Of a stretch of DNA of 5,777 nucleotides, positions 1 to 5,057 are shown one piece after another; position 1 is the stretch's first letter; every line of letters starts with the position of its first letter. The notes beneath the pieces are model-generated. The model was not told the DNA's origin. It did not search any database and saw only the letters and a program-made list of their open reading frames with translations. The translations under genes and the position numbers were made by a program. This DNA comes from Candidatus Hecatellales archaeon (GTDB taxonomy: Archaea > Thermoproteota > Bathyarchaeia > Hecatellales > Hecatellaceae), in NCBI GenBank assembly GCA_003662305.1, contig QMXU01000070.1, positions 1-5,777 on the forward strand. The letters run 5' to 3'.

Positions 1-491
1 CTGTTGGTAGCCCCAAGCGTCATAGCGGCCTCAATAAACTTTCTCTCCACCGATTTAACACCGTTCTGAGTGTTAAGAAGCACCGGGAAAACAGAGCCTA
101 TGAAAATGATGAAGGCCGCCGCTGTGTGGGTAAGCTTCAAAAGCAGGATGGCGATGGGTATCCATGCTATGGGAGGTATAGGCCTAATCAACTCTACGAC
201 AGGATACGAAATCTTGTCGGCAAGCCTGAACCAGCCTACAAGCACTCCAAGGCTGAAGCCTGCTAGAAAGGCTAGGCTGAACCCTAAAGCATAATGGAAG
301 AGGCTGTAAGCCATGTCCAACGGCATGAAAAACCGAGGGTTTAACCCGGCTGCAAGCTCAGCGAAGGTTGGCAGAACCTTTGAGGGGGGTGCGAGGAGGA
401 GAGGGTTCCCCACGAAGACATGGTAGAACAGTTCCCAGCATAAAAGAAAAAGAGGTATCGAAAGTAGCGTGTACACGGTATCCTTTCCCAT
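1..491 (-). CDS. ABC transporter permease, NitT/TauT/SsuC-like (partial, runs off left edge)
   Basis: This is the membrane subunit of an importer for small organic or inorganic anions (the nitrate/sulfonate/taurine class), which acts in the cytoplasmic membrane. I translated 163 residues from ATG at 491; the 3' end lies outside the window. Hydrophobic segments fall at about residues 6-27, 61-88 and 105-140. The stretch VVELIRPIPPIAWIPIAILL (98-117) is typical of SsuC/TauC permeases. The cytoplasmic EAA loop, which docks the ATPase, begins at EAAMTLGA (154-161) just before the edge. The start lies 5 bases after the binding-protein stop, so the two genes are almost certainly cotranscribed. The frame is open upstream but offers no better start. 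The ATPase subunit is not visible and would be expected further left. Family assignment is firm; the substrate is unknown. Confidence 0.9.
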   Translation of the reverse strand, partial: MGKDTVYTLLSIPLFLLCWELFYHVFVGNPLLLAPPSKVLPTFAELAAGLNPRFFMPLDMAYSLFHYALGFSLAFLAGFSLGVLVGWFRLADKISYPVVELIRPIPPIAWIPIAILLLKLTHTAAAFIIFIGSVFPVLLNTQNGVKSVERKFIEAAMTLGATN

Positions 492-496
492 TGCTT

Positions 497-1564
497 TCAG
501 CCGCTTAACCCTATCTCTTTCTTCAGCTTTGGAACGAGCTTCAAAGCCTCATCGTAGAGTTCCACATCAACAATGTCGGATGACTTAAGCATAATAAGTT
601 TGCCTTCGGTCGTCTTGGTGTATCCCAGCTCATGGTGCACCTTGCACATCATGTCTATGCCCTCCAACCATTCAGGGCTGTGAGGGTCAGTCTCAAACTT
701 GGTAACCCCTGGAAACTTTTCAGCAACCTCAGAGGACAAGCCCAGCCTTTCAGCCACGATCCCCACCACATCAGACCTGTTTTCAGGCTTCCCAACGTAT
801 TCTTGGGCTATTATGTGGAGGGCTAAGGTTTTCCTGGCCAGCTCACGATGGTTTTCGATCAGGTTCTCCGACATCAGGAGGACGCAGCATGGATGGTGAG
901 GCCACATGTCGCTGGAGTCTACAGCTATTTTACCGTAGCCCTGAGTTACAGCGATATAGGGCATGGGGTCCGGAGTGAAAATTCCGTCGATAGCCCCAGC
1001 TCTAAGAGACTCAACCTGCTCCCTAGGCCCCATAGCCACGATTTCAACGTCCACTCCCGGATTCAAACCTTCCGCTTTAAGCCAGTGCTTCAGCACGGTG
1101 TCTTGGATGGAGCCAGGAGGATAGCATCCTATCTTCGCCCCTTTAAGAGACTGAGGGCCTGTATACTCGAAGTCCGGTCTCACCACTAGGGCTGAGCCTT
1201 CAGTGTTAGTTATGGCCACGATTTTCGCCTTCATCCCTTTGGCTAAGGCTGGTATGGGGGGTGCTGCACCAACATAAGCTATGTCCAGTTCGCCAGCTAT
1301 GAAGGCCTCCATCTCCGGCGGTCCTGTTGGGAACTCCTTCTCCTCTACTTTAAGCCCTGTTACCTTCTGAATCCAGCCTTTCTCAACCATTACGAACTCG
1401 GAGGCATGATGCCATGAAGGCTGGTATCCTATTCTTAAAACGCTTAGCTTCGCCTCCGTTTTTGATGGTGTAGGCTGAGGTGCCATGTAAAGGTATACTC
1501 CCGCCACTGCTGCGATGACAAGGATAGCTACGATAATTGACCCCAGAATTCTTCCTCCAGCCAT
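497..1564 (-). CDS. ABC transporter substrate-binding protein, NitT/TauT/SsuA-like
   Basis: This is the extracytoplasmic receptor of the importer whose permease follows it. It has 355 residues, a usual length for SsuA/TauA/NMT1-like proteins. Residues 5-27 form a hydrophobic segment after a short basic start. No lipobox cysteine is seen, so the protein is probably held by an uncleaved N-terminal helix, followed by a Pro/Thr/Ser linker (30-38). The mature domain starts LRIGYQPSWHHASEFVMVEK (43-62), the typical first strand and ligand-side helix. GELDIAYVGAAPPIPALAKG (91-110) and AGAIDGIFTPDPMPYIAV (189-206) are the matching signatures of the two lobes. WPHHPCCVLL (221-230) carries an adjacent cysteine pair. 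The ATG is supported by AGGTGG at 1569-1574, 4 bases upstream. Nitrate, sulfonates, taurine, bicarbonate and thiamine precursors are all known ligands of this family; nothing here decides between them. Confidence 0.92.
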   Translation of the reverse strand: MAGGRILGSIIVAILVIAAVAGVYLYMAPQPTPSKTEAKLSVLRIGYQPSWHHASEFVMVEKGWIQKVTGLKVEEKEFPTGPPEMEAFIAGELDIAYVGAAPPIPALAKGMKAKIVAITNTEGSALVVRPDFEYTGPQSLKGAKIGCYPPGSIQDTVLKHWLKAEGLNPGVDVEIVAMGPREQVESLRAGAIDGIFTPDPMPYIAVTQGYGKIAVDSSDMWPHHPCCVLLMSENLIENHRELARKTLALHIIAQEYVGKPENRSDVVGIVAERLGLSSEVAEKFPGVTKFETDPHSPEWLEGIDMMCKVHHELGYTKTTEGKLIMLKSSDIVDVELYDEALKLVPKLKKEIGLSG

Positions 1565-1568
1565 GCTT

Positions 1569-1574
1569 CCACCT
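1569..1574 (-). promoter_or_regulatory. Ribosome binding site of the substrate-binding protein gene
   Basis: AGGTGG on the minus strand lies 4 bases before the ATG at 1564. It supports this start and shows that the binding-protein mRNA has a leader, unlike the divergent regulator gene. Confidence 0.6.
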
Positions 1575-1579
1575 GAATG

Positions 1580-1594
1580 ATTCTAAAGGAGAAT
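1580..1594. promoter_or_regulatory. Imperfect inverted repeat, possible second operator
   Basis: ATTCT-AAAGG-AGAAT is a 5-base inverted repeat with a 5-base spacer, inside the leader of the binding-protein gene. Its core TCTAAAGGA resembles the core CTTTAAAGGA of the perfect palindrome at 1631-1644, so the two could be related sites for one regulator. This is inference from pattern only. Confidence 0.3.
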
Positions 1595-1630
1595 GAAATA
1601 AAAATTTTTGCCTCAATAAATATTATTTCT

Positions 1631-1644
1631 TTCCTTTAAAGGAA
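1631..1644. promoter_or_regulatory. Perfect 14-base palindrome in the divergent control region
   Basis: TTCCTTTAAAGGAA is a perfect palindrome. It lies between the two divergent genes, directly upstream of the TATA-like box of the regulator and near a probable minus-strand TATA-like element around 1612-1626. A dimeric helix-turn-helix protein bound here would cover the BRE region of the plus-strand promoter. The regulator encoded next to it is the natural candidate. The motif is A/T-rich, so chance or a plain promoter element remains possible. Confidence 0.45.
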
Positions 1645-1654
1645 AAATATTTAA
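1645..1654 (+). promoter_or_regulatory. Archaeal TATA-like box of the helix-turn-helix regulator gene
   Basis: The A/T stretch AAATATTTAA is centred about 28 bases before the ATG at 1678 and preceded by the purine-rich GGAA of a BRE-like element. That spacing puts transcription start at or within a couple of bases of the ATG. No Shine-Dalgarno sequence precedes the ATG. Both facts point to a leaderless mRNA. Confidence 0.55.
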
Positions 1655-1677
1655 GGTATATTATACAATAATATTAT

Positions 1678-2181
1678 ATGCTCGCAGAGAAAGTTTTCAG
1701 AGCAGGCTTCAGAAAGACAGTAGAGGAAGAGCTCAAACAGAGGAAAATGAGCGTGAGAGAGCTGGCTAAAAAGGCTGGCATACCTCTCCCCACCCTCTAC
1801 AAGGCTCTTTCAGGAGAAAGGGATCCAAGGTTCTCCACGGTCAGACGAGTTATAAAAGCCCTAGAGCCAGATGTCAAGTTCTTCATAGCTGTCATAGCCG
1901 CCAGGTTCCTGCTTGACGAGCTAGGCGTAAGAGAAGTGGAAATTAAAGGTAAAACCTACAGGGTGAAAGAGTATCCTTCCTCCACCATAGAGGAGTGCAT
2001 AGCCTCGGCGGTAAGAGCTGAAAAGGATGGCGCCCTAGGAATAATCTGCGCTCCCATCCTAGCCTCCATAGTTGAAAAGGCTGTCGACGTGCCCATAGTC
2101 ATCATGAAGCCTGGAAGTGACGTACTGAAAAAAGCCTTAGAACACCTAGCAAGAAAAATAGAGGAAACAGAAGCCATGTAG
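1678..2181 (+). CDS. Helix-turn-helix transcriptional regulator with a probable ligand-sensing C-terminal domain
   Basis: This is a DNA-binding protein of 167 residues. Residues about 10-62 form an XRE/lambda-repressor-type helix-turn-helix: SVRELAKKAGIPLPTLYKAL (25-44) covers the two core helices, and a Gly-Glu-Arg turn leads to the next helix. The C-terminal part (about 80-165) is alpha/beta. Its elements 'ECIASAVRAEKDGALGIICA' and 'VPIVIMKPGSDVLKKAL' recall the PrpR N-terminal receptor fold, in which a Gly-rich strand and a Pro-Ile/Val strand line a ligand pocket. That match is from memory of the fold, not from alignment. The gene is divergent from the ABC importer and shares its control region, suggesting local control and self-regulation. 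The mRNA is probably leaderless. The gene ends in TAG. The helix-turn-helix is secure; the sensor assignment is tentative. Confidence 0.85.
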   Translation: MLAEKVFRAGFRKTVEEELKQRKMSVRELAKKAGIPLPTLYKALSGERDPRFSTVRRVIKALEPDVKFFIAVIAARFLLDELGVREVEIKGKTYRVKEYPSSTIEECIASAVRAEKDGALGIICAPILASIVEKAVDVPIVIMKPGSDVLKKALEHLARKIEETEAM

Positions 2182-2202
2182 TCGCCCTCGGCTTTAATCC
2201 TT

Positions 2203-2239
2203 CCTTTCCACAGCCAGCCGGCAGGCAGCCAAGGAAAGG
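2203..2239. terminator. Stem-loop between convergent genes, possible two-way terminator
   Basis: CCTTTCC (2203-2209) can pair with GGAAAGG (2233-2239). The enclosed G+C-rich stretch has its own near-palindrome, GCC-A-GCCGGC-A-GGC (2213-2226). It lies in the 63 bases between the stop codons of the regulator (plus) and the nuclease-like gene (minus), where both transcripts must end. No long T-run follows on either strand, and archaeal termination relies mainly on T-runs, so the role is uncertain. Confidence 0.3.
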
Positions 2240-2244
2240 CCCTG

Positions 2245-2640
2245 TCAGATTCTTTCGATATGCTCTAGAAACTCTTCGGGTGTAAACTGGAGTATCCCTC
2301 TGGCCTGGTAGGTGAAGCCTTTCGCCACCAGCACCCTTGCGATGCTTTCAACCCATATGCGCTCTTGAAGAAGGATTTCAAGGGCTCGCGTGTAGTTCCG
2401 GTTAAGCTGTCTGACAGCTAGCTTCTGCTCTTTTTTTGAGAGGCTATAATTTTTGCATTCGACTAGGTATGCCAGCCGTCCTCTAACCGCAAGGATGTCA
2501 CAGCGGTTTCTACGCAGGAAAACCCTATACCTCATCTTCCGAAAAGCCTGGGCAATCTTATCCTCAAGCTCAGAACCTAAAGCCGCCTTCCCTCTGCTCG
2601 AGCCTTTCATCCTTATCCTTTTCTTCTTGCCGTTCTTCAA
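2245..2640 (-). CDS. Small PD-(D/E)XK nuclease-like protein (Hjc/Mrr-like fold)
   Basis: This is a predicted DNA nuclease-fold protein of 131 residues. The N-terminus is very basic (residues 1-18). The core then follows the order of the PD-(D/E)XK superfamily: an acidic helix (ELEDKIAQAFRKM, 24-36), the metal-binding Asp in RCDILAV (D48), and the E-x-K motif in VECKNY (E61, K63), then a helix with Gln78. Archaeal Holliday junction resolvases and Mrr-type restriction domains share this layout; I cannot tell which is nearer. The start shown is TTG, sharing the sequence TTGA with the larE-like stop, which suggests translational coupling. ATG at 2610 (residue 11) is an alternative. It is the last gene of the moaD-moaE-larE string. 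No methylase or specificity subunit is nearby, so a restriction role has no support. Its link to cofactor genes is unexplained. Confidence 0.72.
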   Translation of the reverse strand: MKNGKKKRIRMKGSSRGKAALGSELEDKIAQAFRKMRYRVFLRRNRCDILAVRGRLAYLVECKNYSLSKKEQKLAVRQLNRNYTRALEILLQERIWVESIARVLVAKGFTYQARGILQFTPEEFLEHIERI

Positions 2641-3464
2641 AGCAGACCACTCTCCACGTCGAAGACTCCGGGTCTATATCCTTCAAGGTCTAGGGCCACA
2701 TACTTGAACCCCATCTTTTTCAGTCTTTCAGCGATTTCCCTCAGTTTTCCTTCATTTAGCACCTGTTCAAGGATGTTGCTGCTGACTTCTATTCTCGCCA
2801 GCCCGTCATGGTCTCTAACCCTGATAATGCTGTTCTCCAGTCCTAACCTGCGTTTAATGTAAGCCTCCGCAAGGTCCACCCGCCTCAGCTTTTCCAGGCT
2901 TATCCTATGCCAGTAGGGGAATCTCGTTGCCAGGCAGGTGCTCGGAGGTTTACCGGCTGCAGGTAACCTTAGAAATGCGGCTAGACTTCTAGAACGCTTC
3001 TTGGTTACATTGTTTTCCAGCAGAGGGCTGCAGATGCCTTCCTCCTTTAAAGCGAGAAGCCCCGGCCTATACTCTTTAAGGTCGTCAGCGTTAGTTCCAT
3101 CAGCAACCGTTTCAAATCCTCTTTCCCCGGCAATTTTCTTAAGCAGTTTAAACCTGGCTTTTTTACAGATGTAGCAGCGTTTCGGCGTGTTATCAGCGAA
3201 GCCTGGCAGCTCAACCTCGTTAAGCCTGACAGTTAAATGGGGGATCCCTATGCTTCTCGCAACGTGTTTGGCGTATCGCAACTCGCTGGATGGCAGAAGC
3301 GGCGAGTCTATGGTAACCGCTAATGCCCTATCCTTTAAAGCCCTATAGGCGAGAGCTGCAACCACCGAAGAATCGACACCGCCAGAAAACGCTACAACGA
3401 CGCTTCCTTTACTCCTAAGGCTTCTAACTATTTTTTCCGCCGATAACGCTATTCGCCTATTCAT
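2637..3464 (-). CDS. larE: LarE-family ATP-dependent sulfur transferase, three-cysteine type
   Basis: This is a PP-loop ATP pyrophosphatase of 275 residues, the usual LarE length. Characterised LarE proteins adenylate a pyridinium carboxylate and then add sulfur, building the nickel-pincer cofactor of lactate racemase. Visible motifs are the ATP loop AFSGGVDSS (25-33), RCYICK (96-101), DGTNADDLKEYRPG (122-135) and GKPPSTCLATRFPY (171-184). Cys177 is the position of the sacrificial cysteine in single-cysteine LarE. Together with Cys97 and Cys100 it gives the three-cysteine set that in some LarE proteins holds a [4Fe-4S] cluster, allowing catalytic rather than sacrificial sulfur transfer. The ATG at 3464 is chosen; TTG at 3476 would add four residues, and neither has a strong ribosome site. 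larB and larC are absent from the window. moaD/moaE lie immediately upstream, so a role in molybdopterin sulfur supply is possible but unproven. Confidence 0.85.
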   Translation of the reverse strand: MNRRIALSAEKIVRSLRSKGSVVVAFSGGVDSSVVAALAYRALKDRALAVTIDSPLLPSSELRYAKHVARSIGIPHLTVRLNEVELPGFADNTPKRCYICKKARFKLLKKIAGERGFETVADGTNADDLKEYRPGLLALKEEGICSPLLENNVTKKRSRSLAAFLRLPAAGKPPSTCLATRFPYWHRISLEKLRRVDLAEAYIKRRLGLENSIIRVRDHDGLARIEVSSNILEQVLNEGKLREIAERLKKMGFKYVALDLEGYRPGVFDVESGLL

Positions 3465-3501
3465 CTTCCATCGCAAACACGGGTTTTACCTTGAAAGGAG
3501 G

Positions 3502-3939
3502 CTAACCGGTTTCATGAATCCAGTAGGCTCCTCTGTCGGTAACCTCCTTCTTCCATATCGGAGGTTTCGTTTTGATTTTCTCTATCGCCTGGGAGATGGC
3601 GTTCACAGCGTCCTGCCGGTGTTCCCCCATCGCAACGATGAAAAGCGTTTCGTCTCCAGGCTCCAGCTCGTCTATCACATGGTATAACAGCAGGTCTTTC
3701 ACCCCGCTGTTTTCCCTCAGAATTTCCTCCCGTATGCCTGTTAAAGCCTTCAAGGCTTCCTCCTCCCAGGCTTCATACACCAGCTTTCTAACACTGCCAC
3801 CCTTCTTGCCATGTCCTCTGACGATGCCGATGAAGCATGTTATGGCGCCGCACTCAAAGGCGTCAGGGCTTTTCCTCAGCTCCTCAACTAGCCTTTGAAC
3901 TTCACATGCTCCCTTCTTGACCAGTTTAACCTTTTCCAG
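3502..3939 (-). CDS. moaE: Molybdopterin synthase catalytic subunit MoaE, with a non-canonical start
   Basis: MoaE converts precursor Z (cPMP) to molybdopterin by adding two sulfurs carried on the MoaD C-terminus. Numbering from a CTG at 3939 gives 145 residues, close to the family norm. Signatures are GAITCFIGIVRGHG (31-44, with the conserved Arg41), KLVYEAWEEEA (52-62), GEHRQDA (105-111) and the catalytic-lysine region KTKPPIWKKE (123-132). The frame is open from a stop at 3987 but contains no ATG, GTG or TTG until GTG at 3780 (residue 54). That codon lies inside the conserved fold and would delete an essential half. GGGGGA at the end of moaD sits 8 bases before the CTG and equals the moaD ribosome site, so CTG (or ATA at 3948) is the best guess. 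The end is TAG. moaD overlaps or abuts it; the larE-like gene follows after about 37 bases. Confidence 0.85.
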   Translation of the reverse strand: MEKVKLVKKGACEVQRLVEELRKSPDAFECGAITCFIGIVRGHGKKGGSVRKLVYEAWEEEALKALTGIREEILRENSGVKDLLLYHVIDELEPGDETLFIVAMGEHRQDAVNAISQAIEKIKTKPPIWKKEVTDRGAYWIHETG

Positions 3940-3944
3940 GCTGT

Positions 3945-4226
3945 TTATCCCCCGGACACTGGAGGCATAAATATTACCATGTCGCCATTACCTATTTTAA
4001 ACCGTTTGCTATTAACGGTTTTCCCGTTGACCAACACTATGACGTCAGGCTTAACTTTCCCGTCTTCCCCAAAAATTTTCTCTTCAAGTTTTCTCCCCCC
4101 TTCCCGCTCTATTTTTTCAACTAGCTTCTCTAGGGTGGCTTCTTCTCCACCAGGCAAATCTACCTCCATTTCCCCACTTCCTAAGGACTCTCTCAGCGAG
4201 GCGTAAGCCTTCACCTTCACTTTCAA
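3945..4226 (-). CDS. moaD: Molybdopterin synthase sulfur carrier MoaD (ubiquitin-like)
   Basis: MoaD is the small beta-grasp subunit of molybdopterin synthase. Its C-terminal Gly is activated and made into a thiocarboxylate that donates sulfur in the MoaE active site. The protein has 93 residues. It opens VKVKAYASLRESLG (3-16), continues with the DVIVLVNGKTVN strand-turn (61-72), and ends PPVSGG with the free diglycine required for function. The start is TTG at 4226, supported by GGGGGA six bases upstream; the GTG codons at positions 3 and 5 are weaker choices. The 76 bases upstream, after the pylD-like stop, contain a possible TATA-like CATAAAAAGG at about 4243-4252, so moaD may have its own promoter. 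No MoeB-type activating enzyme is in the window. Confidence 0.9.
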   Translation of the reverse strand: MKVKVKAYASLRESLGSGEMEVDLPGGEEATLEKLVEKIEREGGRKLEEKIFGEDGKVKPDVIVLVNGKTVNSKRFKIGNGDMVIFMPPVSGG

Positions 4227-4302
4227 ACGTCTTCCCCCAACAGCTCCTTTTTATGCTGTTCCACAGATTTCCGGTTGAGCAAGGGTAAGCTTCACTTAAC
4301 GG

Positions 4303-4680
4303 CTATTTAACAAGTTCAACGATCATGGCTGCGACTCCCAACTGAAGAGGGTCGTGAATCAGGTTTCCCCGCTTAACTTTGGCTAGTGCTCCGCGGGTTA
4401 GCCCTAACGGTATGGCGGGAGCCGAAATCACCGTTTCCCCACTCACCATGCTGGCGGTAACCAAGTTTCTTCCGGGAGTAGCCAGCAGAACCAGCCTGGC
4501 TTTTTCAAGGTATTCCGGCAGAGAGTTGCAGGTGTGGATTCTTACGTGAAACCGTGAACGTGCCCGCTGAAGCTTGCCTCTGTCGATGTCGAAGGCGTAG
4601 ATTTCTGCTTTTCTGCCATGCAGGTATCGGATTGCAGCCCATCCCACCTTTCCAACTTCTATGATACACTTTATGAAAAC
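4303..4680 (-). pseudogene. pylD: 5'-truncated gene resembling the C-terminal half of PylD (pyrrolysine biosynthesis)
   Basis: PylD oxidises 3-methylornithyl-lysine, the last step to pyrrolysine, and normally has roughly 260 residues. Here only a C-terminal half remains. Residues from GTG at 4647 read GWAAIRYLHG, then AEIYAFDID (the acidic end of a Rossmann beta-2 strand), LVLLATPGRNL, VISAPAIPLGLTRGAL, and the hallmark end IHDPLQLGVAAMIVELVK. Upstream the frame stays open only to a TGA at 4681-4683. The expected Gly-x-Gly-x-x-Gly loop appears as EVGKVGW, with its first Gly replaced by Glu, so homology seems to begin near 4656. The N-terminal substrate domain is absent, so the product cannot be a working PylD. 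The join coincides with a sharp fall in G+C. A different Rossmann dehydrogenase with the same ending is the main alternative identity; the assignment is from motif memory. It ends in TAG. Confidence 0.6.
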
Positions 4681-4822
4681 TCATCCATAGGATAGCAATT
4701 CCACTACCAAAGAGAGCCCAAGCCATTGATGCTTGTTTTGAGAAGATTGTTATTATAGCAACAGTAATCGCTAAAATTAATCCAATTATCCCGAAGGCTA
4801 TATACACTTTATTTTCAACCAT
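4505..4822 (-). CDS. Small two-helix membrane protein with a chimeric out-of-frame tail
   Basis: This is a reading frame of 105 residues made of two unlike parts. Residues 1 to about 55 look native: two hydrophobic helices (about 6-27 and 32-50) and a short basic end (FHKVYHRS). The rest, from about residue 56, is the pylD remnant read in another frame, giving a basic, low-complexity tail that is not a natural protein sequence. The original 3' end of this gene has therefore been lost at the junction near 4655-4665. Translation is well supported: GGAGGT at 4830-4835 stands 7 bases before the ATG. It follows the DUF3796-like gene by three bases, so it is the fourth gene of the small membrane-protein operon. 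I do not recognise a family. Confidence 0.5.
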   Translation of the reverse strand: MVENKVYIAFGIIGLILAITVAIITIFSKQASMAWALFGSGIAILWMSFHKVYHRSWKGGMGCNPIPAWQKSRNLRLRHRQRQASAGTFTVSRKNPHLQLSAGIP

Positions 4823-4825
4823 CCT

Positions 4826-5053
4826 TTATACCTCCACTACTCCTATAACCCCAAGTATTGCCACAATTAATCCAATCACACCAAGTAAACCCAAATATTT
4901 GAGTTCTTCTCTAAAATGTCTGAAGTAAGCAAAGAATGCAAAAAAGCAGAAGAAGAATAATCGCCATGCATTGTGTGTACTAAACGCTTGAAAGCCAAGG
5001 AATCCCAAGAATCCTAAAAATCCGTTCATCCAGAGTTTATTTTTCATATCCAT
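4826..5053 (-). CDS. Small membrane protein, DUF3796-like
   Basis: This is a hydrophobic protein of 75 residues from ATG at 5053. It opens MDMKNKLWMNGFLGFLGFLG, with repeated Gly-Phe-Leu triplets, followed by a Phe-rich segment LFFFCFFAFFAYFRHF and a last helix YLGLLGVIGLIVAILGVIGV. The Gly-Phe-Leu repeats and the FFAFF-x-YF segment match my memory of DUF3796 proteins of archaea and bacteria, whose function is unknown. They often sit beside small regulators. The start is chosen because GGTGAT (5058-5063) lies 4 bases upstream; a TTG at 5068 would overlap the preceding gene by 11 bases. It is the third gene of the string and is followed after three bases by another small membrane protein, so the two may work together in the membrane. 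Confidence 0.7.
   Translation of the reverse strand: MDMKNKLWMNGFLGFLGFLGFQAFSTHNAWRLFFFCFFAFFAYFRHFREELKYLGLLGVIGLIVAILGVIGVVEV
4830..4835 (-). promoter_or_regulatory. Strong ribosome binding site before the two-helix membrane protein
   Basis: GGAGGT on the minus strand lies 7 bases before ATG at 4822. It overlaps the end of the DUF3796-like gene and fixes the start of the downstream gene, showing that the gene was translated before its 3' part was replaced. Confidence 0.65.
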
Positions 5054-5057
5054 AGCA

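Noticed and set aside
848..1189. Plus-strand open frame of 113 codons
   Set aside because: It lies wholly antisense to the substrate-binding protein gene, whose product has clear family motifs; the plus-strand translation has none.
2179..2268. TAG as a pyrrolysine codon in the regulator gene
   Set aside because: Read-through gives a non-conserved tail antisense to the nuclease-like gene, up to another TAG. A plain stop is simpler.
3502..3780. MoaE starting at the GTG at 3780 (92 residues)
   Set aside because: The frame continues upstream with conserved MoaE sequence (GAITCFIGIVRGHG), so this start would remove half of the fold and the conserved Arg.
3895..4206. Plus-strand open frame of 103 codons, Ser/Pro/Phe-rich
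   Set aside because: It is antisense to moaD and the start of moaE. Its Ser-Pro-rich composition is the usual shadow of Lys/Glu-rich coding DNA.
4227..4302. RNA gene or riboswitch before moaD (Moco riboswitch idea)
   Set aside because: Only 76 bases are available, with no evident multi-helix structure; a ribosome site and a weak TATA-like element account for what is seen.
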